A stretch of 64,000 nucleotides of DNA, from contig DATMZF010000048.1 of the NCBI GenBank assembly GCA_035560555.1, forward strand, positions 1-64,000, in the 5' to 3' direction. This document shows positions 34,391-46,451 of this stretch, in pieces. Position 1 is the stretch's first letter; every line of letters starts with the position of its first letter. The position numbers were made by a program, and so were the translations under genes. The notes beneath the pieces were generated by a model. That model searched no databases. It worked only from the letters and a program-made list of their open reading frames with translations, and was not told the DNA's origin. The stretch is from UBA11090 sp035560555 (GTDB lineage: Bacteria > Spirochaetota > Spirochaetia > Treponematales > Rectinemataceae).

Positions 34391-35200
34391 TCAAACGCGA
34401 GCTAGGATCCACCGCGAGAGATCGTCCCAGCGCCTGAAGGTGAAATCGGCGTCGGCATCTTTGCCCCTGCCAATGAAGGCGGTTTTCATGCCGAAAGCCT
34501 TCGCCCCAAGGATATCATACGCGTGCTTGTTGCCCACATAGAGAATGGATTCGGGGGCGACGCCGAAACCGGCCGCCAGAGCGGAAAACGGACGGGGGTC
34601 CGGCTTGAGGGCCCCGAAATCCTCCGAGCAGAGAATGGGGCTAAAAAAGTCCGAAAAACCCAGCGACAGCACTTTTTTCTCCGGGGGCAGGTCTGAAAGA
34701 AGACCCAGGCGAAGGCCGGAGCGCTGGAGCGTCCGCATGCAGGCATAGACGCCCTTGTAGGGCCTGATGAATCGAAATCGTTTTTCGATGACTGAATAAA
34801 TCAGCGTGTCGATGTAATGGGCGACGCTGTCGGTGTCGGCTCCAAGACTTTGGGCGACGACGGAAGCCTGGCGGGCCCTGAAAGCCCGCGAGGTGAGCTT
34901 CGCGTCGTCTGCGCTAATACTATCCGATGATGAGGAGGGATCGGGCGTCCGCAAGGCCCTCCGGGCGGCGCTGTACGCCCCGAGAAGCCTGGGATGCCGC
35001 AACCCGATGTCGACGGAAACCGCGTACATCAGCCATGCAGGGTATAATGTGCCATCCAGATCGAAACCAACCGCTTTAATTCCCACGCTACCGTAATACC
35101 GTACCGGCGAGCTTTTGTCCAGACGAAGCTCTGGAATAAGGCTGGCCCGGCAATGCCCTTTCTTCGGTTCGGCCTGCGCGGTTCGGAAAAAATAGGCCAT
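34391..35200 (-). CDS. HAD-superfamily hydrolase
   Basis: A HAD phosphatase-like protein. Motif I is GFDLDGTLYPAW, with the nucleophile and acid Asp; motif II is LLSDLPP; and the motif III/IV region is CSEDFGALKPDPRPFSALAAGFGVAPESILYVGNK, with a conserved Lys and Asp. The cap is alpha-helical (about 65-140). From the ATG at 35200 it has 269 residues, but the first 38 look unconserved. A GTG at 35086, directly before motif I, would give a more usual HAD N-terminus of 231 residues. It lies 11 bases behind the hydrogenase catalytic subunit gene on the same strand and is probably read through from that operon. The substrate is unknown. Confidence 0.85.
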   Translation of the reverse strand: MAYFFRTAQAEPKKGHCRASLIPELRLDKSSPVRYYGSVGIKAVGFDLDGTLYPAWLMYAVSVDIGLRHPRLLGAYSAARRALRTPDPSSSSDSISADDAKLTSRAFRARQASVVAQSLGADTDSVAHYIDTLIYSVIEKRFRFIRPYKGVYACMRTLQRSGLRLGLLSDLPPEKKVLSLGFSDFFSPILCSEDFGALKPDPRPFSALAAGFGVAPESILYVGNKHAYDILGAKAFGMKTAFIGRGKDADADFTFRRWDDLSRWILARV

Positions 35201-35211
35201 CGATTCGGGCT

Positions 35212-36993
35212 CTAGAAGCTCCTCGCCGCGTAGTGCGTGTGCAGTAGCTCGTGGGACAGATGTCCCGCCGGATTCCCCAGGAATTCCTTGTACAGGGCGC
35301 TCACTTCCAGGTTCTGGTGTGATTTCCTTTCGGGGAGCCTCAGGTCCTCGGCGTAGAGGGAGAGGTTGCGCGCGAGCTTTTTGTCCATGTCGGGGAGAAC
35401 GGGCTGGCCGCCCCCGCCGATGCAGCCGCCCGGGCAGGACATCACTTCGATGAAATGGTAGGGGCTGTTCCCCGCGGCCATTTCGTCGAGGATGACGCGG
35501 GCATTTTTGAGGCCATGGGCCACCGCCACGCGTACCTTCATGCCCGCGACAGGCACTTCGGCTGTTTTGATTCCCTGGAGTCCCCTAACGGGGGTGAAAT
35601 CGGTTCTGGGCAGCGGTTTGCCCTCGAGGATCTCATAGACCGTGCGCAGCGCCGCCTCCATGACGCCGCCTGTCGTGCCGAATATGGTCGCCGCCCCCGT
35701 CGACGCTCCCAGCGGGCTGTCGAACGCTTCCTCGGGCAGCGAAGCCATGTCTATGCCCGCGAGGCGGATCATTCTCGCGAGTTCCCTTGTCGTGAGGGCC
35801 CAGTCGACATCCTGATAGCGGGCCGGCTTTTTCCCTCCCGACTTCGCCCCGGCCTTTCCCTCCCACCATGTGTAGGCCGAATCCATTCCATGGCGCTTCG
35901 TCTCGCCCTTCTTGGCGGTGCAGGGCATTATGGAAACCACGCGCATGGATTCGGGCGCGATGCCCGCTTTTTCGGCGTAGTAGGTTTTCGCCACGGCGCC
36001 GAACATTTGCTGCGGGCTCTTGCAGGTGGAGAGGTGAGGTAGAAGGCTCGGATAGAAGGTCTCTATGAAGTTGATCCAGCCCGGCGAACAGGACGTGATC
36101 ATCGGCAGCGTGCCGCCGCCCTGTATTCTGTTGATGAGCTCGGTGCCTTCCTCCATGATGGTGAGGTCGGCGGTGAACTGCGTGTCGAAGACCTTGGAGA
36201 ATCCGAGGCGACGAAGCGCGGCGACCATTTTGCCCGTGACGAGACTCCCCGACGCCATCCCGAGAGCCTCGCCTAGCGAAGCGCGGATGGCCGGGGCCGT
36301 CTGGACCACCATGGCGAGGTTTGGGGCCGCAAGCGCTCCGAGGACTTCCTGCGACTGGTCTTTTTCGGAAATCGCGGCCGTGGGACAGACGACGGAACAC
36401 TGCCCGCACTGCACGCAGGGGCTACGCGCCAGTCCCCTGTCCATAAAGGTGGCGACCCGCGTTCTCGCGCCTCGTCCAGCGAACGCTATCGCGTGGACGG
36501 ATTGGGTTTCGGCGCAGACAGCCACGCAGCGCCCGCAGAGTATGCACTTGGAGTCGTCGCGGACGAGGCCGTCGGAAGAATTGTCAGGCTGGCCGAATTT
36601 CTTGAGCTTGGGAAAGTGCGAGGCCCGGACGCCGAGGGTTTCCGAGAGCGTTCGCAGTTCGCAGGTCCCCGATCGTATGCAGGAAAGGCAATCCGTCGGA
36701 TGGTTGGCCAGAAGAAGTTCGATGGCGGTCCTTCTGGCGTTAATGACCCTGGCGCTGGCCGTGTGGATTTTCATCCCCGGCATCGGCTTCTGGACGCAGG
36801 ATCTGACCAAGGACTTGGCCCCTTCGACTTCCACGACGCATATGCCGCAGGAGGCGTTGGAGGATATATCCTTCATGTAGCAAAGCGTGGGAATCTTTAT
36901 CCCGGCTTTTGAGCAGGCCTCGATGAGATTCTGCTCCGCATCTACTTCTATAGTATGCCCGTCGACGCTGATCGTTATAGTTTTGGTTTCCAT
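35212..36993 (-). CDS. hydA: [FeFe]-hydrogenase catalytic subunit (HydA, trimeric type)
   Basis: A 593-residue iron-only hydrogenase. Domain order: N-terminal [2Fe-2S] ferredoxin (C38, C49, C52, C66); a His-ligated [4Fe-4S] motif (H98, C102, C105, C111); two [4Fe-4S] clusters (C150-C160 and C193-C203); then the H-cluster domain with L1 TSCSPGW (300-306), L2 MPCTAKKGE (356-364) and L3 EVMSCPGGCIGGGGQP. All H-cluster Cys are present. In L1 the second Cys of TSCCPxW is Ser, seen in many trimeric enzymes. With the NuoE- and NuoF-like neighbours it should couple H2 with ferredoxin and pyridine nucleotides, probably by electron bifurcation/confurcation. Confidence 0.95.
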   Translation of the reverse strand: METKTITISVDGHTIEVDAEQNLIEACSKAGIKIPTLCYMKDISSNASCGICVVEVEGAKSLVRSCVQKPMPGMKIHTASARVINARRTAIELLLANHPTDCLSCIRSGTCELRTLSETLGVRASHFPKLKKFGQPDNSSDGLVRDDSKCILCGRCVAVCAETQSVHAIAFAGRGARTRVATFMDRGLARSPCVQCGQCSVVCPTAAISEKDQSQEVLGALAAPNLAMVVQTAPAIRASLGEALGMASGSLVTGKMVAALRRLGFSKVFDTQFTADLTIMEEGTELINRIQGGGTLPMITSCSPGWINFIETFYPSLLPHLSTCKSPQQMFGAVAKTYYAEKAGIAPESMRVVSIMPCTAKKGETKRHGMDSAYTWWEGKAGAKSGGKKPARYQDVDWALTTRELARMIRLAGIDMASLPEEAFDSPLGASTGAATIFGTTGGVMEAALRTVYEILEGKPLPRTDFTPVRGLQGIKTAEVPVAGMKVRVAVAHGLKNARVILDEMAAGNSPYHFIEVMSCPGGCIGGGGQPVLPDMDKKLARNLSLYAEDLRLPERKSHQNLEVSALYKEFLGNPAGHLSHELLHTHYAARSF

Positions 36994-37004
36994 GGCATTC
37001 CCCC

Positions 37005-40201
<3,197 letters not shown>

Positions 40202-40205
<4 letters not shown>

Positions 40206-40717
40206 TTGTCGCCTCCTTTGTTGATCTTCTCGAGGAGGGCGACCAGCTTTCCGATGGTCATCCTGGATTTCACCACGCCGTCGATCATGACGACTGGGGC
40301 GAGCGCGCATTGACCGAAGCAGGCGACCGTCCTGATGGAAGCGAACCCGTCGGGGCTCGTCGCCGAATTCTCCTCCTCCTCCTTGAAGCCATGGATGCCC
40401 ATCCGGGAGAGAGCTTCGTTGAGAAGGGCGAGGGAACCTCTAGTGTGGCAGGCCGTTCCCCTGCAGACGACGATGGAATGCTTGCCTTGAGGCTTGAGAT
40501 TGAAGAAAGAATAGAAGGTCGCCATCGAATAGACTTGCGATAGCGGCACCTTCACGAGCTCGGAAACGCTTTTCAGCGTTTCTTCGGAAAGATAATGTTT
40601 GGGGTCGATTTCCTGTACCTGTTCGAGGATTTTGAGCAGGCTGCCAGGTGTTCCGAGGTTGTTCCGCACAATGCGCTCGATGCCGGAACTGGACTGCTTT
40701 GCGGTGACCGATGGCAT
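40202..40717 (-). CDS. hydC: Hydrogenase NuoE-like [2Fe-2S] subunit
   Basis: A 171-residue NuoE/HydC protein. An N-terminal helical part (about 15-75) is followed by a thioredoxin-like [2Fe-2S] domain with cysteines in VVCRGTACHTRGS and VACFGQCALAPVVMIDG, the standard NuoE set. AAGGAGG eight bases upstream fixes the ATG at 40717; the upstream in-frame version adds a non-conserved 16 residues. It is the first gene of the hydCBA-HAD unit, behind the promoter at 40784-40811. Confidence 0.93.
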
Positions 40718-40759
40718 AAAGCCTCCTTGTCGATCGAACCGAAGTACACGTCTTCTGCC

Positions 40760-40770
40760 AACCATTGGTT
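40760..40770. promoter_or_regulatory. Palindrome in the hydrogenase leader
   Basis: AACCATTGGTT is a perfect 5-bp dyad around one base, about 15 bases downstream of the -10 box and before the ribosome site. It does not match the Rex consensus (TTGTTAA...TTAACAA). It might be an operator. Confidence 0.3.
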
Positions 40771-40783
40771 CCTGTATAATTGC

Positions 40784-40811
40784 AGTATGCGCCGTCTGGA
40801 TAGTTTGTCAA
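40784..40811 (-). promoter_or_regulatory. Promoter of the hydrogenase operon
   Basis: On the minus strand a perfect TTGACA (40806-40811) is followed after 16 bases by CATACT (40784-40789). Confidence 0.65.
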
Positions 40812-40866
40812 GAAAAAAATATAGATAAATAGAGAGAAATATAAAAAATATTCGCACTATGAGTTA

Positions 40867-40894
40867 TTGGCTAATTATATAGGTAAAATATTAT
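40867..40894 (+). promoter_or_regulatory. Promoter of the nucleotidyltransferase gene
   Basis: TTGGCT (40867-40872) and TATTAT (40889-40894) are 16 bases apart in a very AT-rich stretch 32 bases before the start codon. AT-richness weakens the call. Confidence 0.4.
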
Positions 40895-40925
40895 TTATTT
40901 AGAAGAATCAAAAAATGTTGCATTT

Positions 40926-41891
40926 ATGTACTTTCCATTGAATACTATACCAATGGATCAACACGACAAAACGGAGCCTTCCCCGGGCGCTCCATACAGC
41001 TTTCCTTGTCTGTGGCCATCTAGGTTTTCCACCCCAAAGGTCGATCTCCTCGCGAAGCGGTTGAAGAAGATATTCGAGTCCCTTCCCCACCTGGGATACC
41101 TCGGCTCTCTCGAATTGAAGGATTATTCCTACTATGAGCACCTGATCGTCCAGGCGCTCTACGATATCGACGAAAAGGCGAGAAGGGGCGAAATCCATCC
41201 GCTCGACACGAGGGACTATCCCAAAATCGTCCGCTATCCCGGCGGCGTCGCCAGAGTCGCCATGTACATTGGTTCCTTCGATCCTTTCCAGCTGACCCAT
41301 CTCACCATCGCGCTGAGGCTTCTCGCCTCTCCCCATAACCGATCAGACATCGTCATCGTCGTCCCCGAAGGCTCGACCAACCCCGGCAAACCCAAGAAGA
41401 CCGATTATCCCTTCAGGTTCCAGATCGCGAAAATGCAGCTTGCGAGTCTTTTCGAGCCATTCATACTGCCACTCGATCTGGGGAGCGACGCCGATACGAT
41501 AGAGATTGTCCGAAGGTTCATCGCCATGCACACCGGCATGAGACTGGAACTCACCCACCTCATTGGCTCGGACGTGCTCTCCGTCGCCGCGCGCTACATA
41601 GAGGAAGACCTGGGTGTCTGGAGAAAGCAGGCGGCTCTCTCCGGCGTCGAGTTCAGCCACTCTGTCCATGTGGCGCGGCGGGAGACGAAAGGGCGGTTCG
41701 CCCCGTATCTCAATCAGATAAGGAGCCACGGCGTTCCCGTATATTTCGAGCGCTGCGTGGTCGGGACGCCCTCGAGCACGGATTTCCGCCAGAATAGGGC
41801 CATCACCCTCTTCCTTCCCACCGAGAGCATCCGCGACAAACTGGAGATCATATTCCGCTACAACATGAACCAACCTTGGTCCATGCGTTAG
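40926..41891 (+). CDS. Nucleotidyltransferase superfamily protein (NadD-like)
   Basis: A 321-residue protein. The C-terminal two thirds resemble nicotinate/NMN adenylyltransferases: MYIGSFDPFQLTHL (about 113-126) replaces the usual GxFDPxHxGH, and TPSSTDFRQ near the end matches the ISSTxIR motif. The first His of the HxGH motif is Gln here, so activity may differ. An N-terminal extension of about 110 residues has no recognised domain. An alternative ATG is at 40953. It is divergent from the hydrogenase operon and followed by adk. NAD synthesis is plausible but not certain. Confidence 0.7.
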   Translation: MYFPLNTIPMDQHDKTEPSPGAPYSFPCLWPSRFSTPKVDLLAKRLKKIFESLPHLGYLGSLELKDYSYYEHLIVQALYDIDEKARRGEIHPLDTRDYPKIVRYPGGVARVAMYIGSFDPFQLTHLTIALRLLASPHNRSDIVIVVPEGSTNPGKPKKTDYPFRFQIAKMQLASLFEPFILPLDLGSDADTIEIVRRFIAMHTGMRLELTHLIGSDVLSVAARYIEEDLGVWRKQAALSGVEFSHSVHVARRETKGRFAPYLNQIRSHGVPVYFERCVVGTPSSTDFRQNRAITLFLPTESIRDKLEIIFRYNMNQPWSMR

Positions 41892-41919
41892 GGCCTAGGC
41901 TCCGCAGAGCATGGGCCAG

Positions 41920-41948
41920 TTTACTTTAAGGCGTCCAAATAGTATCCT
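41920..41948 (+). promoter_or_regulatory. Promoter of adk
   Basis: TTTACT (41920-41925) and TATCCT (41943-41948) are 17 bases apart, 36 bases before the adk start. Confidence 0.5.
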
Positions 41949-41984
41949 TATTCAACTCACATCAATAATTGGAGCGTATTCAGC

Positions 41985-42614
41985 ATGAAAATGGTATTTC
42001 TTGGTCCTCCCGGAGCCGGCAAGGGCACGCTCGCGGCCATGGCCTCAAAAAACTTGAACCTTCCCCATATATCCACGGGCGATCTTTTTCGGGCCGCCAT
42101 CAAGAATGAAACCGAACTGGGGAAAAAAGTGAAAAGCGTCCTCGCCGAAGGCCGACTCGTGCCGGACGACCTTACGGTCGCCCTTGTAAAGGAGAGGCTT
42201 TCCCAGCCGGATGCGCGGAACGGCTGGATCCTGGACGGATTCCCCCGGACGACCGTCCAGGCCGAGGCGCTCCAGTCGATAGACAAGGTAGACCTCGTCG
42301 TCAATTTCGATGTGCGCGACGAGACCATACTCTTCCGGCTTACGGGGCGGAGAGTATGCAAGGAATGCGGCAAAACCTATCATGTCTCCACCATGCATCC
42401 TGCCAAGGAAGGCATATGCGATGTCTGCGGCGGCGCGCTCTACATCCGATCCGATGATCGCGAGGAAGCGATAAAAACCAGATTGACGGCCTATAGGGAC
42501 CAGACCGAGCCGCTCATCGATTGGTACGATAAGCTGGGGCGCCTCGTCACCATCGACGGTTCGGGCTCTCCCGATTCCGTGTACGAAAGGTTCTTGGAGG
42601 TCGCGAGAGCCTAG
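41985..42614 (+). CDS. adk: Adenylate kinase
   Basis: A 209-residue kinase that interconverts ATP + AMP and 2 ADP. The P-loop is GPPGAGKGT (about 7-15); the AMP-binding text is HISTGDLFRAAIKNETELGKK; WILDGFPRTTVQAEAL follows. The LID contains four Cys (CKECGKTYHV and CDVCGG), a zinc-binding LID. The length is slightly short of the zinc-type average. The next gene starts 11 bases after its stop. Confidence 0.96.
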   Translation: MKMVFLGPPGAGKGTLAAMASKNLNLPHISTGDLFRAAIKNETELGKKVKSVLAEGRLVPDDLTVALVKERLSQPDARNGWILDGFPRTTVQAEALQSIDKVDLVVNFDVRDETILFRLTGRRVCKECGKTYHVSTMHPAKEGICDVCGGALYIRSDDREEAIKTRLTAYRDQTEPLIDWYDKLGRLVTIDGSGSPDSVYERFLEVARA

Positions 42615-42625
42615 GCGGAGTCATC

Positions 42626-44062
42626 ATGAAACGTTTTCGCTCCTCGATCATACTGTTCCTGCTCCTGGCCGTCTCGGGCGGTCCTTATACCCATGCCCAG
42701 AGCCAGAACGCGGCTCCCGCGCGAACAAGCATAATCGAAGGCCTCTGGGAGGGCAGCATCGCGATTAAACAGGTTTCCGCGTCCGGGGGACAGGGACCAT
42801 TGGGCCAAACTGGCGCCGCGGCCGATGAAAGGCAGGGCGGCGCGGGATCGCTCTCATCGGGTCTGAGATTGAAGATCCTCGCGAAAGGGCGGGGAGCCCT
42901 TCTGGATATCCCCGAACAGTCGATGTTCGGCTATCCTCTGGACGATGTCGTCTGGAGCGAGAGCCGGATCCGCTTTCTCTTCGACGCCCTTGGCCCCGAT
43001 GAAGAGCTGACCTTCGAAGGGTTCTACTCTCCCTCGGCGGGCAACGCGATCATCGGCACGGTGAAATCCACGTCGTGGCGGGGCTCTTTCAGGCTGACCA
43101 GGGCGTCGTCCGCCGCTGAGGCTGGCGAGAAAAGCCTGTCCATCGTCACCGAGGACGGCTCGATTCCAGGGACCCTTCTCGTGCCGGACTCGAATCAACA
43201 GTCCCCTCTCGTCCTTCTCCTGGCGGGCGCGGGGACGACGGACAGGAATGGCAACAACTACAACGTTCCGGGGAAATCGGACTGCCTGGCCATGCTGGCC
43301 AAGTCCCTGGCCGCCAAAGGCGTGGCTACCTATCGCTACGACAAACGCGGTTCGGGAGAGGCGTATATGCTCGAGTCGTGGGGAGCGACGACGAGCCTGA
43401 ACAAGCATATTTCGGACGCGCTGCAGGCTTTGAGGCTATTGTGCGGCATGGATGGTTTCTCCAGGATCGTCGTGTCGGGAATGAACGAGGGCGCGTGGAC
43501 GGGAGCCGCGGCCATCAACCTTCTCGCGAAGGAAGGACTATTCGTCGACGGGCTGCTCGTGCTCGACAGCTCGGGCCGGGAACCCCTGGATGATCTCAGG
43601 GCTTCGCTCGACGAGCTCGACGAGGCGACGAGGGCCGAGGCAGAGGCTATCGTGGAAGCCATTCTCGCTGGGAAGCCCTTTCCACCTCCCTCGGGGGGGC
43701 TGGCGGATTTCTTCGCGAGTTCGCGCGTCGAATGGCTCGGTTCCTGGCTGAAATTCAGCCCGGCCGCGGAGATGGCCAGGGTAAAGGCGCCTATCATCTT
43801 CGTGTACGGCTCGGCGGATCTGCAGGTGCCGCGGGCGGCCTTCGAAAAGCTGCTCGCGGCCAGGCCCGAGGCCGCCGCCCGCGTCATTCCCTCGATGAAT
43901 TACGCGCTCAAGCGGGTGAAGACGGAGGAAGAGAACTACGATTCCTTCACCAATCCCGACTATCCTCTGTCTGAAGCCCTTGTCGATCTCGCCGCGGCCT
44001 TCGCCAAGGCCAAGACGGCTCCAGAAGGATCGTTGCCGTACGCGACAGCCGAGGGCGACTGA
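42626..44062 (+). CDS. Secreted alpha/beta-hydrolase-like protein with degenerate catalytic triad
   Basis: A 478-residue exported protein with a signal peptide (about 1-24, ending THAQ). An N-terminal beta-rich region (about 35-170) precedes an alpha/beta-hydrolase fold: LVLLLAGAGTTDRNGNN, RYDKRGSGEA and the nucleophile elbow SGMNEGA. Relatives have GHSEGG/A at the elbow, so the Ser is Asn287 here. Where relatives have NH near the end (catalytic His), this has SMNYALK (Tyr426). Asp398 in YGSADLQVP is kept. With two of three catalytic residues gone it is probably not a hydrolase and may bind a ligand. It follows adk closely and is convergent with the lipoprotein gene. Confidence 0.8.
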   Translation: MKRFRSSIILFLLLAVSGGPYTHAQSQNAAPARTSIIEGLWEGSIAIKQVSASGGQGPLGQTGAAADERQGGAGSLSSGLRLKILAKGRGALLDIPEQSMFGYPLDDVVWSESRIRFLFDALGPDEELTFEGFYSPSAGNAIIGTVKSTSWRGSFRLTRASSAAEAGEKSLSIVTEDGSIPGTLLVPDSNQQSPLVLLLAGAGTTDRNGNNYNVPGKSDCLAMLAKSLAAKGVATYRYDKRGSGEAYMLESWGATTSLNKHISDALQALRLLCGMDGFSRIVVSGMNEGAWTGAAAINLLAKEGLFVDGLLVLDSSGREPLDDLRASLDELDEATRAEAEAIVEAILAGKPFPPPSGGLADFFASSRVEWLGSWLKFSPAAEMARVKAPIIFVYGSADLQVPRAAFEKLLAARPEAAARVIPSMNYALKRVKTEEENYDSFTNPDYPLSEALVDLAAAFAKAKTAPEGSLPYATAEGD

Positions 44063-44079
44063 CTCGCTCCCGGCGCCGA

Positions 44080-45111
44080 TCACTGTGCCAGAAGGGAGGT
44101 CACGAGGAGCGTTCTCAGCGTCGCGGCGTCCATTTCGATATTTCTGACCATATAGACATCCTTTTCGAGGGTCAGGGGCGACGCGCTCAGATCCACGCTC
44201 CCTTTGAACAGCTTTCCGGCCGCCGCTGTCCAGAGAAACTTCACCACCGGTCTGTATGCCTTCGCCGTAGCCTCATCCTTCATCATCATATGTATATCGA
44301 TAAGGTAGCGAGGTTCCGGACCTTTTGGAGTTCCATCCGCGCCGTTCCTCGACACTTGGTAGGCCGACATGCCGGTATTATCGGCGAAATGCCCCGTTAC
44401 GACGATCGCGCCGATGGGGATGGAAGCCGCTTCCATCGGCAGGGAGCCCACGAAAAAGGCGGAAGGGTAATTGGCCGATATGAAGATGTCCGATTGCGCG
44501 AGGTCAGCGGCGCGCTTGGGGTAGGCTTCAATATCCACGTATCCCGCATAGGGGGGGGGAACCGATGTCGCCGCGTGAAGGACGCCCGGTTGGAGGGGCC
44601 GGATAAAAATGGGGTAGTTGACGGATCTGTAACCGCCGTCTCCCATTCTCCTCCAGTTGGCGTCCACCGCCATGGCCAGCCGCACCGAGATGACGGGAAA
44701 ATCCCCGATAAAAACAGCTTCCATGGTTGGCGCCGCCGTTCCTATCCCGCGAATGCCCGCGCCGAAGGTCCTCGTCCTGTAGAAAAAATTCTCCAACATG
44801 GGAGTGTCCATGTTTGTCGCGGCTTTTGTATCCAAGGGACGATTGTCCGCGGATCCGCTGGCCGCGCCTCCGTTCCTCGCGATCGCGGCGGCGATGGTCC
44901 TCATCTCTTCCTCGTCGATGCCGCTGGTTATGTCGCGCAGGGCTTTCCCAGAGAGGCGAATATAGACCTGTGGCGTGACTTCCAGGTGCGATGAGGGCTC
45001 CGTTGTATAGACTTCCTCTGGAATCGACGCGCAGCCGGCCAGGAGGGCGATGAACGCGGCGATGAGAAGCGGAAGGGTGGAGTGTGGACGCTTGCGGTAA
45101 AAAAGAATCAT
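44080..45111 (-). CDS. Putative lipoprotein of unknown function
   Basis: A 343-residue protein with a signal peptide and lipobox (LLIAAFIALLAGC, then ASIPEEVY), so it is lipid-anchored. No known domain was recognised. The body has repeated hydrophobic strand segments and the DIHMMMKDEATAKAYRPVVKFLW region. The ATG at 45111 is chosen because it overlaps the upstream gene's stop as ATGA and has GAGG seven bases before; a longer in-frame version would bury the signal peptide. It is translated together with the DUF6765 gene. Proteins of this look are common in spirochaetes. Confidence 0.8.
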   Translation of the reverse strand: MILFYRKRPHSTLPLLIAAFIALLAGCASIPEEVYTTEPSSHLEVTPQVYIRLSGKALRDITSGIDEEEMRTIAAAIARNGGAASGSADNRPLDTKAATNMDTPMLENFFYRTRTFGAGIRGIGTAAPTMEAVFIGDFPVISVRLAMAVDANWRRMGDGGYRSVNYPIFIRPLQPGVLHAATSVPPPYAGYVDIEAYPKRAADLAQSDIFISANYPSAFFVGSLPMEAASIPIGAIVVTGHFADNTGMSAYQVSRNGADGTPKGPEPRYLIDIHMMMKDEATAKAYRPVVKFLWTAAAGKLFKGSVDLSASPLTLEKDVYMVRNIEMDAATLRTLLVTSLLAQ

Positions 45112-46184
45112 GCGATACCTCGTTGCTCGAATAGTTTTCGGCAGAGCCGCAGGTGGTCCTGCGCCGCTCTGTTCCAATCTGCGAAAGCAGAACCGGCGAA
45201 GCTGGATTCGGGGATGCGGCCTCGGATCGTTCCAAAGGTCGATGAGGCCTTTGTGGCCGCGTTTTTGAGCCAGGCCAGACGATCATAGCCTGACCTGTAG
45301 GGATCCGGAGTCTGCAGTATGCCGCGCGCCGCGCCGCCCGCGCGCTTCGCCCAGGCATCGCCCTCATAGGGAGGCACATCGAAGTCCACGATATAGTCCG
45401 ACGCGCGGGCGGCGCTGTCCCCCGACGCCCCCCTGCCGTTCCACAATTCCTCAAGCCTGCCCACCACGAAGACTTCGTCGTCGAATTTCCGCCGGCTATA
45501 GGCGCACAGAAAGCGGTAAATCATGGACGCGGCCGCCGTGAATCTCGAAGCGTTGTCCACGGTCCGATACTCTTCCGCGAGGCGAGGGTCCTGCCAGACG
45601 AGCCGAGGGACATCCGGACTCTTCAGGGCGTGCAGATGGCCGGCCGCCGGAATGGGCGACGAATGATCGAAGGCGTTCTGCGGCTCGGAATCGCCTGAGA
45701 AATTCTGGTGCGCCCAAGTGTCGGCGTAGGCGTGCAGGGCAATACCGATCCTGAAAAGATCCTTCGTTCGCAAGGCCGCTATCAGAATCTCCCTCGACAG
45801 GGGCGAATCTTCGGTCACCACGAAACGTCCCGCGCGGTCGTCGACTCGCCTGGCCGAGGCCAGCGTCGCGTCGCCGGGTATGAAATGGAAGGGCCTGTAT
45901 ATGTCCCTGGCAACGGTTTCGTCCCAGAACACATAATTCTGCGTGACTTGTGTAAGCCGCCTGCCTTCCGCGCCGCGTCCGGTCGCGGATACCGCGCCAC
46001 GCTCTGCGGCCGATCCCGCGCCGCCTCCCGGGCTCAAGTCCGGATTCCATCCAAAAATCTCCCAGGGCGCGATGCACTCGTCGACCATCTGGCTCGCGAT
46101 GGCGATGGTGGAGGCGTCGTTTTCATTGAAACCCGCGCATCGGGAGAGGTAGTGCAGGGTATAGTAATGGAATTCTATATTCAT
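45108..46184 (-). CDS. DUF6765 family protein
   Basis: A 358-residue protein starting MNIEFHYYTLHYLSRCAGF, typical of the DUF6765 family. Family-like features are TIAIASQMVDECIA, FHFIPGD and GIALHAYADTWAHQNFSG (about 180-197), with many His and Asp that could bind metal, somewhat like zinc-dependent phospholipase C-type folds; this comparison is inference. A low-complexity insertion (GGGAGSAAERGAVSATGRGAEGR-like, about 66-88) interrupts the N-terminal part. The start at 46184 is set by the conserved N-terminus; the 46223 version adds 13 residues. It is co-transcribed with the lipoprotein gene. Confidence 0.75.
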   Translation of the reverse strand: MNIEFHYYTLHYLSRCAGFNENDASTIAIASQMVDECIAPWEIFGWNPDLSPGGGAGSAAERGAVSATGRGAEGRRLTQVTQNYVFWDETVARDIYRPFHFIPGDATLASARRVDDRAGRFVVTEDSPLSREILIAALRTKDLFRIGIALHAYADTWAHQNFSGDSEPQNAFDHSSPIPAAGHLHALKSPDVPRLVWQDPRLAEEYRTVDNASRFTAAASMIYRFLCAYSRRKFDDEVFVVGRLEELWNGRGASGDSAARASDYIVDFDVPPYEGDAWAKRAGGAARGILQTPDPYRSGYDRLAWLKNAATKASSTFGTIRGRIPESSFAGSAFADWNRAAQDHLRLCRKLFEQRGIA

Positions 46185-46451
46185 CGATGGATAAAGTATG
46201 CCGCGCCGGAGGCCGCGCGGCAACTATTTGGGAAGCCAATCCTTTCTTTCTGGAATCTTTCGATCGAGGATGCTGGAATGATTCAGCGAATGGTCTCCCA
46301 GCACCCTCAAGCTTGATTCTTTCACTGCGTTGATCCTGTTGAAGACCTAAGAAGACGAATGGGGAAAAAGCGCGATTTCCCAGGTGCCAGTAGTCGATTA
46401 GTCTTGACCGAGGCAGTTTTGTACCCCATCCTGGTCCAAAGGATTATAAAT

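Noticed and set aside
45708..46316. A 202-codon plus-strand frame opposite the DUF6765 gene
   Set aside because: It is largely antisense to a gene with clear family motifs and has no recognisable domain.
46224..46451. A further lasso precursor in the gap before the TauE gene
   Set aside because: Neither strand shows the W-x2-P-x-L leader motif; the gap holds no supported gene.
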